From contig CAYMGX010000005.1 of assembly GCA_964390065.1 (NCBI GenBank), positions 1 through 64,000 of the forward strand: a stretch of 64,000 nucleotides of DNA. The letters run 5' to 3'. Shown here piece by piece: positions 10,166-18,417 of the stretch; the stretch's first letter is position 1; every line of letters starts with the position of its first letter. The notes under the pieces were generated by a model, which saw only the letters and a list, made by a program, of their open reading frames with translations, searched no databases and was not told where the DNA came from. The DNA comes from JAAZBG01 sp964390065. GTDB lineage: Bacteria > Fibrobacterota > Chitinivibrionia > Chitinivibrionales > Chitinispirillaceae. The translations under genes were made by a program, and so were the position numbers.

Positions 10166-10960
10166 AATAATCATATAAATCAGAGTTTGGACAATTCGCG
10201 AATGCCAAGCATAACATTCTTTTCTGCAGTTTGAATTCACGCACCAATCTCCACATCTTGACACTATCCAAAACATCTTCCTGATCCCGCGTACCACCGC
10301 ATGTTTTCAAACGGCTCTTCGTCTTCCCCCTTAGCGGTTTCAACTGTCTGAGCGTTGTTTCTTTAGGCACAGTAACTGTTGTAAAGTACCTTGTATTCAG
10401 CAGAACAGACCTTTGCATACGATAAGCGAGTTTTGAAAGCGCGTTTCGGCGATAAGTAAAGTAGTAATGAAAAAGAGCCCTTTTTTGTCCAGCCTTTTTT
10501 TGGCGATTGAAAAAAAGCGTTGGTCAGGGGTTCCCAAGGGGAGTGAAGCGCCCTTTGGTTTACGAAGCGGTAACTAACAATGTCCAAGGGAGAAGATCCG
10601 AGTGTCACTCGACGACCTTGTTCCGTTTATACTTCTTCCCTTTGGGAATTAGAAAATTAATTCTACACCATCAATCCCAACCGTCAATCAAACCCGGGGT
10701 TATCCACCCCAGTCCCGGACATACTTTTTGTCCGGCAACAAAAAGTATGCAAAAAATGCCTGCCCCGAAGAACGCTGGCAAAAACCCATTTACAATTAGA
10801 AAAGACCGCCCGGAAAACTCGCGGACGCTCAGACAGTTCCGGGCTTGAGTCTTTTCTAATTGTAAATGTGCCAGCTAAAGTGGCGCGGGAAGAGTGAAAA
10901 TGGGTGCTTTTCTTACTTTACCTTTACGGGGAAATCATGTCTGTCACGAGGATCATAAGT
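10166..10960. repeat. Dispersed repeat element, copy 1
   Basis: This stretch has no convincing gene but is clearly homologous to 15817-16545. Shared blocks include a 34-nt identical run (10411-10444 and 16238-16271), a GGGGTT-CCCAAGGGG hairpin zone (about 10525-10565 and 16351-16384), a CCGGACA-TACTTTT-TGTCCGG hairpin (10715-10735 and 16523-16541), a CATTTACAATTA arm, and a segment near 10900-10960 matching 15937-16000. The order of blocks differs between copies: the segment at the end of copy 1 precedes the main block in copy 2. Minus-strand ORFs inside it are short and not colinear between copies, so any protein it once encoded is decayed. It forms the left edge of the accessory island. Confidence 0.7.
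10774..10875. repeat. Large imperfect inverted repeat inside the dispersed element
   Basis: Nested arms: GCTGGCA (10774-10780) with TGCCAGC (10869-10875), a perfect 20-bp arm at 10787-10806 with 10849-10868 (CATTTACAATTAGAAAAGAC and its complement), and GCCCGGAA (10808-10815) with TTCCGGGC (10837-10844), around a 21-base apex. Only the left arm (CATTTACAATTA followed by CCGCCCG) is recognisable in the second element at about 15819. This could be a folded non-coding element or a terminal palindrome of a decayed mobile unit. Confidence 0.65.
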
Positions 10961-11201
10961 AATAAAACCAGTGTGTAAAACATCAAAGGAATTTAAAAAA
11001 TGTTATGGAATCAACGGCTTTTAGAAAGAACCGGCGGAACTGATTCGCTCTCTTTATTGAATTTGTGTGTAAGAAAAAATTAGATTGCTGAAACAGGAAA
11101 CGGTCTTTGTTTTTCACCGGTCAAAGTTCGTGGGATTACGCGGTCATTCTTATCTGGATTTGACGGTCAAGATTGCTGGGATCGGGCAGGCATTTTTACT
11201 G

Positions 11202-11939
11202 TTACCCAATTCTTCCATGAAAATGGTTGAAATCAATTGGGCAACTTATATTTATTGAGTATTTTCCATTTAAATATTCGATTAATTCCATTTTGTTTTT
11301 TCTATTTATATTACAGTCTGCAATTAAAATATATAAACCATTTATTTTATCTTCTGGAGTTGTAATTGCATCTTTTAAATACAATCCTAATCTTGACAAT
11401 TTAAATTCAGTGCTTTTTGGGGAATAATCATTCAATAGGCATGTGTAAATACCATTATCAAACTCTACAATTATTGCAACTATCTCTTTATATTTGAAGA
11501 AGAAACTTTCATTAAAATAATAACAGAAGGCTCTACTGTTAGTACCCTCATTCTTTAAGAGTAAATCTTGTGCTCCATACACAGTGTACATAATTTGTTT
11601 TAAAGAATGATCGTTGTCTGAAGTTTTCAAATGAAACCAAATTATGTTATAATCTGTTTTAAAACTTTTTCCGGAAGCAATAAGCTGATTTTTAGCATCC
11701 TTTAATATTTGATAAACTGTGTTAGTTTTTGCTGTTATTGTAATATTTAGGAAATAGCCGTTTTCATCAAGATCCTTATTTAAATCTGAATTGTCCTCGC
11801 GGATTTTGTACTCGATTAAATAATTATTATCATCTTTAATATAAAAATCAGCAGTTTTATCGTCAGTTTCTCTGATTTTTATAACATCAAAATTCAAACT
11901 TTCCAAACGTCTTTGTAGTAGATGTTCTGCAATATTCAT
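11202..11939 (-). CDS. Orphan protein with PD-(D/E)XK nuclease-like N-terminus
   Basis: 245 residues, more AT-rich than its neighbours. The N-terminal 45 residues, AEHLLQRRLESLNFDVIKI ... KTADFYI ... NNYLIEYKIRE, fit the PD-(D/E)XK fold: a helix, a loop with D in ADF, then E-x-K in IEYKIRE as the candidate metal-binding residues. The rest is alpha/beta with no family I recognise. It could be a solitary restriction-like or DNA-repair-like nuclease, or a defence component. No methyltransferase or partner adjoins it. It lies just inside the island bounded by the dispersed repeats, which supports an accessory origin. The start at 11939 has only a weak TGGAAAT ribosome site. The fold call rests on the motif alone. 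Confidence 0.6.
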   Translation of the reverse strand: MNIAEHLLQRRLESLNFDVIKIRETDDKTADFYIKDDNNYLIEYKIREDNSDLNKDLDENGYFLNITITAKTNTVYQILKDAKNQLIASGKSFKTDYNIIWFHLKTSDNDHSLKQIMYTVYGAQDLLLKNEGTNSRAFCYYFNESFFFKYKEIVAIIVEFDNGIYTCLLNDYSPKSTEFKLSRLGLYLKDAITTPEDKINGLYILIADCNINRKNKMELIEYLNGKYSINISCPIDFNHFHGRIG

Positions 11940-12738
11940 ATGTTAATTTCCATTTTATTCATTTCGCTCATTATCGTATAAATATTTATTTCTTACAACT
12001 CATATTGTATAAACCACCAGTTTCACTATTTCCACCTATGTTCCATCATCAATCAAGATAAAAACGCACAAAGAAATTCATCCTATACGGAAATACCTGA
12101 TTATCCGTTCATCTGCATTCGTAAATCCACCATCAAAGTATATCAGAAAAAAAATCCAAAACCGTGCGTTTCTTAATTAAACTACGTCAAGGGTATGGTA
12201 GTGTCAAGGGAGTGGGGGTGGAAAGTGTGGAATGGGAAGAAGGAATAAAGGCAATTCCCAACAACCCAATCGAATCCTGACATTCATTTTATCGAATCGC
12301 CATTTATGGAATCCCGAATTCATCAGGATGGTGTTGGATGGTGGAGGGCACTATGTGCCCCACCATCTACCCGATAAGGAATAGTACATTGATAATTTAC
12401 TCAATTATTTGCTCCTTTTACAACTACAACCTAACTGACTAAATGGATAATTTTATAAAAAAGTATTCCGTAAACGTCAAATTCCTTTTTCTGTTGTAAC
12501 AGTGACTTCTTTGCTGTTACATCAATCCGATCTCGTCATCCATTACACGCATTCAGAAAAAAAATATTTTCTTCAAAATGTGACAGCCGTCACATTTCCA
12601 GTTGAGTTCAAAACATATCTTACATATAAGCAATTAATTTTGATCAGGTAGACATATTCCGACGTTTGCGATCCAGGTACACAAATAAAACAATGAACAC
12701 ATCTACACCAAATAGTACTTTAATGAGGAGAATTAAAA
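11940..12738. other. Intergenic region of the accessory island
   Basis: 799 bases without a supported gene, divergent-promoter territory for the genes on both sides. The one structure seen is a strong hairpin at 12337-12367 (GATGGTGG-AG-GGCAC, loop TAT, GTGCCCCACCATC), which has no T-run and so is not an obvious terminator. The leader of the next gene ends with a good GAGGAG at 12724-12729. Confidence 0.4.
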
Positions 12739-15093
12739 ATGGCTGCTAAATATTATCAGGTAATCGAATCATCACGCGATCGGATTGTTCTGGAACCCGT
12801 ATATAACGATAGACTGTTTGTATTTAAAGACGTAAAAAGGCAGTATAAATTTCAACAGCCCGGCGATACAAATGTGCATACTGAACGGGATGTTGAACCA
12901 GCATCCAACAGGTGGATCTATCTGTTCGGGAAGTATAAGAACGGTATATGTAAAGTCTATGAAATTCAAACAAACGAAGAAGGTAAATTCGACATGTATC
13001 AATTACCTGAAAACGAAAGTGCGTATAGCAGACCATCACCTGCATTTAAGGATGTTGTATGCGTAGATAATCTGGATGGAAAAAACAATCTAATTACTTA
13101 CTATGTTATGCTCTCCGAAATGAAATTGCCCCATAACCGTTTTTTTGATCCCCAAAATGGATTAATAAAAGATCCGTCTAAACGGGCTGCAAATGTTGAT
13201 GATCCTGAACAAACACAGGTGGTTGTTTTTGATGACTATGAAGTTTGCAGTGTCACCAACCACTTAAAACTTGCCCGGTTACTTAATCAGGGTTATCAGA
13301 ACGCTTTAAATGAATTTTATTCATTCCGGTATGATCTGGCTCTGGAGGGTGAATATCCTGAAGATTTGAGAGTGGATACACAAACCGATAGCAATGCTCC
13401 ACAGTTTATTGACAATCAGAATATGCAGGAAGAACGGTTGAAAAGGTTTGCGGCATCAATTGTGCTGGCACTCATTACAAAAGGACAAAAAAAGGTTGGA
13501 ACATACCCCAATGGTCAACCAAAATATCTTCCCGAGTATAATGACAAAATCATGTTTTTAGACAGGAATGGCAATTTTTTCAATGACTACATCAGGGGTA
13601 AGGTAGAACCTGAACTCAGAGCCCAGATAAAAATCCGGGACAAAGTTTCCCTGTTGAATGAGTTGATGGTCGATACACATTTTAATGAAACACTTAACGA
13701 TTATTTACTTAATGATGAGCTTGACGATAGCGAAGCCCGTGCACAATACATTACCGAACAATTTGATGAAATAACGGCCCGATTGGATGAGACTGAGGAT
13801 GGACGGGAAATAATTGGACTCTATTATGAAAAGAATTATCGCTTTTTTGGGAAAAATGACAAAACCATACCCACACTTGTCGAAAAGGCAACAAAAGATT
13901 TCAAATCTACAGCATGTGCTCAAAAAATTGTAAAATCGTGTTTTTCGATTTTTAGTGCACTCGTAAAATTTACAATGGAACATCAGAAATTAAAATTTGC
14001 TGAAAAGGAAAAACAGATCGCTGAGCTCTTTGATACGTATGTATTCCTGAAGATCGTAAGAATGGTTGTTGACAGGAAAAAATTGTCTCACCTTCTTCCT
14101 GATATAGAATATTTCGAATATAAAATTGATCCGCCTTCCAAAATAGTTTATAATAGACTGGGTGATGTAAAAGATCTGTTCGCCAAATTTTCAGCAGTTT
14201 TAAATTTGCTAAATTTTTTGAAAAACTTTATAGAGTATAAGGAAAAAGGAGCTCGGTCAGCATATTTGGCAGCAAAAGATGCAAATTTGATATTATTGTG
14301 GGCCACAGAACTGGCGTTGACACCCAATAAAGAGACTCATGAACTGAGTAAAATTGGCAAATTTTTAGATTCACATGGTGTAACAGCAACTCTAGTTAAA
14401 AAAGTTAATTACACAACGATAGCAATTACCGGAACGATTGATGCAGCATTGCATGGTTATGATGCATACAATGCTTTTGTTAATGAAGGAGATGTAGATG
14501 CTGGTTTTTTTAAATCGATAGAAGGACTGGGCTCGACATGTCTTGTTGCATCCGGAATGTGTTATCTTACCGGAGCTGGAGCTGGATGGGGAGCAGGTCT
14601 TATGTTAGTGGGGACACTGCTTAACGCAACAGGAGGGGCTGGGTATGTACTGATGGACGATACACCACTTTCAGTTTTTCTAAAAGATTGTCCCTGGGGA
14701 GTACATAAAAACTATAATCAGGATTACGCAACGCTCAAAAAATCTGTCGAAAGGATTCTTGCAGTAATTTATAATTTTAAACTCAATGCAGCATTTAATC
14801 CCGAAAACATAAACGAGTTACACATTGACATACAACCAAAAATAGTTTCCCCCAACATGAAAATAGAATTGTATCTGTCAACGGCTTCAGGCGACCCGAT
14901 CACTATTGATAGTAATAATTACGAAGTAATTCATAATCCTGTATCAGATCCGATCATCAGATTTACTCGTAAAGGTTTTGTTGGGCTTGGTTTTTTGCAT
15001 GTTAAAGCAAAGATCGATACCTATGGTGACGGAACATTTATACTGCCGTCACCTGATAAGTACAATGAAACCAAAGTGACAGGATACAAATAA
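12739..15093 (+). CDS. Large island protein with C-terminal membrane hairpin, candidate pore-forming effector
   Basis: 784 residues with no signal peptide. Residues 1-590 are soluble and mostly alpha/beta then helical (ERLKRFAASIVLALITKGQKK, KFTMEHQKLKFAEKEKQIAELFDTYVFL). About 594-638 is a Gly/Ala-rich hydrophobic hairpin (GLGSTCLVASGMCYLTGAG, WGAGLMLVGTLLNATGGAG). It runs directly into DDTPLSVFLKDCPWGVHKNY and then a beta-rich tail. A membrane hairpin followed by a D-x-x-P-L-x-x-(F/W)-L-x-x-C-P-(F/W)-G motif is what I recall from contact-dependent or type VI-type pore-forming effectors, so I propose a toxin-like role. This is inference. A two-TM protein follows 36 bases later, as an immunity gene would. 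No secretion structural genes are in the window. Start ATG with GAGGAG. Confidence 0.55.
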   Translation: MAAKYYQVIESSRDRIVLEPVYNDRLFVFKDVKRQYKFQQPGDTNVHTERDVEPASNRWIYLFGKYKNGICKVYEIQTNEEGKFDMYQLPENESAYSRPSPAFKDVVCVDNLDGKNNLITYYVMLSEMKLPHNRFFDPQNGLIKDPSKRAANVDDPEQTQVVVFDDYEVCSVTNHLKLARLLNQGYQNALNEFYSFRYDLALEGEYPEDLRVDTQTDSNAPQFIDNQNMQEERLKRFAASIVLALITKGQKKVGTYPNGQPKYLPEYNDKIMFLDRNGNFFNDYIRGKVEPELRAQIKIRDKVSLLNELMVDTHFNETLNDYLLNDELDDSEARAQYITEQFDEITARLDETEDGREIIGLYYEKNYRFFGKNDKTIPTLVEKATKDFKSTACAQKIVKSCFSIFSALVKFTMEHQKLKFAEKEKQIAELFDTYVFLKIVRMVVDRKKLSHLLPDIEYFEYKIDPPSKIVYNRLGDVKDLFAKFSAVLNLLNFLKNFIEYKEKGARSAYLAAKDANLILLWATELALTPNKETHELSKIGKFLDSHGVTATLVKKVNYTTIAITGTIDAALHGYDAYNAFVNEGDVDAGFFKSIEGLGSTCLVASGMCYLTGAGAGWGAGLMLVGTLLNATGGAGYVLMDDTPLSVFLKDCPWGVHKNYNQDYATLKKSVERILAVIYNFKLNAAFNPENINELHIDIQPKIVSPNMKIELYLSTASGDPITIDSNNYEVIHNPVSDPIIRFTRKGFVGLGFLHVKAKIDTYGDGTFILPSPDKYNETKVTGYK

Positions 15094-15129
15094 TCTGCTA
15101 TTCATCACCAATATTAAAGGCATTTTTCA

Positions 15130-15774
15130 ATGATAACAATACCAGATCCTATAAAGAAGTATTTTAAAATTATTAATGAGGAGACCTTGGTTATACGCCC
15201 AGTATTTTCCAAAATATTAACTTTAAGTGCAGTTGTTTTTGGTCTTCCAATCATGATGTTTCTGATCGTAATTGCAGATGGCTTTGATAAAATTCATATG
15301 CCAACGCTTTATTTGGGATTGTTTTTTACTTTAGTTTTTTTCAGTTTCGGCTATTTTATAGCTCTTCCCGGTCTTAGAGGACGAGTAACAATAGACCTTA
15401 AAAACCGTATCATACATACAGCATATGGAAGACACCTTGAATTCAAAAACGAGTGTTCTTTTGACAATGCGGCATTTTCCTTCTATCACGATTTTATAGT
15501 TTCAGGGGATTCAGCAGTTTCTTTTAACCGTGTTTATTTCCACGACAAAAAGTACAAGAGCGTATATTACGAATTGTCACTTAAAGGTGATACTGTTGAA
15601 TACGAAATTATGATTGATTTTCTGGAGGAAATTTGTAAACCTGTCAAGAGTGTAAACTTTCAGAATTTGCCGCAACATCGAATAAAGGAAACTTTCAAAA
15701 CCGGAACACTCACAAAAGTGATACCTGATGAAAAAGAAAAGGACCGGAATAAATTCGATAAGTTGCTTGACTGA
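15130..15774 (+). CDS. Two-TM membrane protein, possible immunity partner
   Basis: 214 residues. Two adjacent transmembrane helices (about 27-47, LTLSAVVFGLPIMMFLIVIAD, and 55-77, LYLGLFFTLVFFSFGYFIALPG) are followed by a cytosolic beta-rich domain of about 120 residues (RGRVTIDLKNRIIHTAYGRHLEF ... YYELSLKGDTVEYEIMIDFLEEI). The layout is like PH-like or YcxB-like small membrane proteins. It is co-directional with and 36 bases downstream of the 784-residue protein, so the two are probably co-transcribed. A membrane-anchored protein paired with a membrane-inserting toxin candidate suggests immunity, but no family match supports that. Its own ribosome site is weak (AAAGG about 10 bases before the ATG). 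Confidence 0.6.
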   Translation: MITIPDPIKKYFKIINEETLVIRPVFSKILTLSAVVFGLPIMMFLIVIADGFDKIHMPTLYLGLFFTLVFFSFGYFIALPGLRGRVTIDLKNRIIHTAYGRHLEFKNECSFDNAAFSFYHDFIVSGDSAVSFNRVYFHDKKYKSVYYELSLKGDTVEYEIMIDFLEEICKPVKSVNFQNLPQHRIKETFKTGTLTKVIPDEKEKDRNKFDKLLD

Positions 15775-15816
15775 TTAAATTCTTTACTTAAACAAATGAG
15801 AAAATAGAATTATACC

Positions 15817-16545
15817 CATTTACAATTAAAAAACCGCCCGTTCCGAACTGTTTTATCTATTTTCTGTCAAGACCATACCTCCCAGCCCCCTCTGGTCCTG
15901 CGACCTCTTCGATGCGTCGTTCCACAAAGCGAGGGGGTTGAAATGAATGCTACCCTTACTGTACCTATCCGGGAAAATCATGTCTATCATGGTAATCAGA
16001 CAAATCAAGATTCGGACAATTTGCGAAAGCGGATCACAACATTCTTTTCCGCAGTTTGAATTTACGAACAAATCTTCAGACCTTGACACTGTTAGAAACG
16101 TCTCTTCTTCAATCCTGCACACCACTACTGGTTTTCAAACTGCTCTTAACGATCTGGGAGCGATTTCAACTGTTTGAGCGGTGTTTGCGCAAGGTGCAGT
16201 GACTCGTGACGCGTAACAAGTCACTGGCATAAACGATCTTTGCATACGATAAGCGAGTTTTGAAAGCGCGTGGATTGGATGAAATTTCCTTTTCAGAATG
16301 GGCCCTTCTTTGTCCAGCATTTCTTTGGCCCTAGAAAGAAATAGCTGGTCGGGGGTTTCCAAGGGGGTGATGCGCCCCTTGGTTTACGAAGTGATAAGTA
16401 AGATTGGTCAAACGTGTCGTCTCAACGACTATTTTCCCTATGTCTTTTATGCAAAAAAAAATGATTCTTACCATCACCTTCCTTATTGTCTGTAAAACCA
16501 GTGGTTATCCACTCCTGTAACTCGGACATACTTTTTGTCCGATAA
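15817..16545. repeat. Dispersed repeat element, copy 2
   Basis: Second copy of the element seen at 10166-10960, in the same orientation and at the right edge of the island. It begins with the CATTTACAATTA arm and CCGCCCG at about 15819. The segment 15937-16000, which matches the end of copy 1, is followed directly by the main block (15990-16410). That block contains the 34-nt identical run at 16238-16271 and a perfect 8-bp hairpin CCAAGGGG/CCCCTTGG at 16359-16382. The CGGACA-loop-TGTCCG hairpin (16523-16541) closes it. The block order is a circular permutation of copy 1, as if both derive from a tandem array. No intact gene is visible inside. The final hairpin lies close to the end of the phosphate transporter gene. 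Confidence 0.7.
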
Positions 16546-16579
16546 TAAAAAATGACAATTACTATACTAATTTCCCCAA

Positions 16580-17605
16580 TCAGTGAATTCCGCCAAGAGC
16601 TTTGATCAGATTTGAAACAACAAAGTAAGTAATTGCAGCGCAGGTTGCCGATAACGGAATAGTCAGTACCCAGGCCATGAGAATTCTGCGGGCTGTAATC
16701 CAGCGTACACATTTTGCATGTTGAACAGTTCCTACACCCATTATTGAGCCTGCCATAACATGCGTTGTACTAACTGGTATTCCGGCATGCGATGTCGTTA
16801 AAAGTACCGATGCTGCGGCTACGTTGGCACAAAAGCCTTCCATCGGGCCAATTTTGGTTATACTTGTACCCATCGTTTTTACAATACGCCATCCACCACA
16901 GAGCGTTCCAAGTGAAATAGCAGTATATGCAGCCAGAACGACCCAATTGTCAATTTTTCCGGTTTCAAAGGAACTGCTGACACCCCCTGTAAAGAGAGCA
17001 AGTGCAATAATACCCATCGTTTTCTGTGCATCGTTTGTACCATGCCCGACGCTTGAGCACAGTGATGCAAAGAGCTGCATTTTTTTAAATATTCCGTGAG
17101 TTTCCACTGGTTTCTGCTTATGAAATATCCATATTGTAATTGCTGTGACAATCATCGCGCATATAATACCGATAAGAGGAGCCAGAAAAATGAATGCAAA
17201 TATTTTTCCGACACCTGCCCATTTAACAGTATTCAATCCGGCTGCAGCGATTCCTGAGCCAATCAGTCCGCCGATTAGCGCATGACTGCTTGATGACGGA
17301 AGGCCCATGCGCCATGTTATTATCTGCCAGACTACAGCGCCGATAAGCGCGGCAAAAATTAGCGGCAGAGTAACCTGGTCGAATTGGACAACACCTTTAC
17401 CGATCATTGTAGCGACTGCTGTGCCAAACACGAAATAGCCAATAAAATTAGCTGCTGCAGCCATGCAGACTGCCTGGAATGGTGTCAGTGTTTTTGAAAC
17501 CACAATTGTAGCGATAGCATTTGCGGCATCGTTGAAACCATTAACAAAATCAAATATAAGTGCAACTACAATAACAATGACAACAAGTGCAAATGATGAT
17601 ATCAT
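16580..17605 (-). CDS. pit: Inorganic phosphate transporter, PiT family
   Basis: 341 residues, the short bacterial form. The duplicated PiT signature is present in both halves: FDFVNGFNDAANAIATIVVSKTL near the N-terminus and SVGHGTNDAQKTMGIIALAL in the middle. The GLPSSSSHALIGGLIGSG and GIPVSTTHVMAGSIMGVG loops also match. About nine to ten membrane helices. It is a secondary, cation-coupled low-affinity phosphate importer in the inner membrane. Its start lies 3 bases after the stop of the upstream DUF47 gene, a pairing widely seen for PiT transporters, where the DUF47 protein is thought to modulate transport. Confidence 0.95.
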   Translation of the reverse strand: MISSFALVVIVIVVALIFDFVNGFNDAANAIATIVVSKTLTPFQAVCMAAAANFIGYFVFGTAVATMIGKGVVQFDQVTLPLIFAALIGAVVWQIITWRMGLPSSSSHALIGGLIGSGIAAAGLNTVKWAGVGKIFAFIFLAPLIGIICAMIVTAITIWIFHKQKPVETHGIFKKMQLFASLCSSVGHGTNDAQKTMGIIALALFTGGVSSSFETGKIDNWVVLAAYTAISLGTLCGGWRIVKTMGTSITKIGPMEGFCANVAAASVLLTTSHAGIPVSTTHVMAGSIMGVGTVQHAKCVRWITARRILMAWVLTIPLSATCAAITYFVVSNLIKALGGIH

Positions 17606-17608
17606 GTG

Positions 17609-18253
17609 TCAACCTATCTTTACTTTTATGTGACGGATTAATTTTCCCACATAGTCAATAGCATCAACTGCGGATTCAAGATGTTCATAAAATTCTTTAA
17701 ATTTAATTATATGCACAGATGTGTTTTTCTCTGCAAACAGACCTGCCATGCTTGTTCTGAAAAGATCGTCTGCTTCGTTTTCTATATCATGCATTTTAAT
17801 CATTATATCTTCGCTGTAATTCTTCTTGCGAAGTTGTTTCACAAGTACATCCATATGTTCTGCGATTCTTTCAATAAGTATTGAAAATTCACAGACATTC
17901 GGCGGAACCTCTCTGATATTGTAAATGCCGACTTTACGCGAAATACTATTTAGAATATCAAGCGCCCTGTCAATGTTGATAGAAAGCAGATGAATATCCT
18001 CCCGATCTATTGGAGTAATAAAGGTCTTGTTCAATTCAGAAAAAATCTGCATTTCGAGCCGATCACCTTTTCTCTCCAGCTCTTTAATCTCTTCAAGACT
18101 TGCTTCAATGTCTTTTTCCGACATTGAAGCAATATTGTGAACGAGCTTTTTAAAAACAACAATGGCTTTATTAAGACAAACAACCTGCTGTTCCATGTAA
18201 TCGAAGAATTTGGTTTCCCGGGGAAGCAGAAGATCTAAAATATTGAGTCCCAT
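17609..18253 (-). CDS. DUF47 family protein (PhoU-like regulator of PiT)
   Basis: 214 residues, all-helical. The sequence fits the TIGR00153/DUF47 family: FFDYMEQQVVCLNKAIVVFKKL at the start, ELERKGDRLEMQIFSELNKTFITPIDREDIHLLSINIDRALD in the middle, and ENEADDLFRTSMAGLF, which carries the E-x-x-x-D PhoU-like metal-binding motif. These cytoplasmic proteins resemble PhoU and are encoded with PiT transporters. The gene is first in a two-gene operon with the transporter. Confidence 0.9.
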   Translation of the reverse strand: MGLNILDLLLPRETKFFDYMEQQVVCLNKAIVVFKKLVHNIASMSEKDIEASLEEIKELERKGDRLEMQIFSELNKTFITPIDREDIHLLSINIDRALDILNSISRKVGIYNIREVPPNVCEFSILIERIAEHMDVLVKQLRKKNYSEDIMIKMHDIENEADDLFRTSMAGLFAEKNTSVHIIKFKEFYEHLESAVDAIDYVGKLIRHIKVKIG

Positions 18254-18307
18254 TCAGGTAACCCCCTTTATTGTAAGAAGAGTCCTATATGTAAATAGAA
18301 TGATAAA

Positions 18308-18329
18308 GGCCGCAGTAGTGTTTGCGGCC
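18308..18329 (-). terminator. Hairpin terminator candidate downstream of the dikinase-like gene
   Basis: Perfect 7-bp GC-rich stem (GGCCGCA 18308-18314, TGCGGCC 18323-18329) with an 8-base loop. Read leftwards it is followed by TTTATCATTCTATTT. It lies between the dikinase-like gene and the DUF47-pit operon and could end the former. Confidence 0.5.
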
Positions 18330-18382
18330 CGGATTATTGTCAAGTGCAGGGCACAGATATGGTGTAATGTGGAAATTGAAAG

Positions 18383-18406
18383 GGAATGCCTGCATAGAGG
18401 CATTCC
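18383..18406 (-). terminator. Hairpin immediately after the dikinase-like gene
   Basis: Perfect 8-bp stem GGAATGCC/GGCATTCC with an 8-base loop, starting 12 bases after the stop codon on the minus strand and followed by CTTTCAATTT. A modest intrinsic terminator or 3'-end stabilising stem. Confidence 0.5.
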
Positions 18407-18417
18407 AATTAATAACA

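Noticed and set aside
10158..10608. Two overlapping minus-strand ORFs in the dispersed repeat
   Set aside because: Not colinear with ORFs in the second repeat copy; the similarity is at DNA level with frame changes, so not treated as genes.
15853..16495. Short ORFs on both strands in repeat copy 2
   Set aside because: Same reason; no start signals and no conservation of frame between copies.
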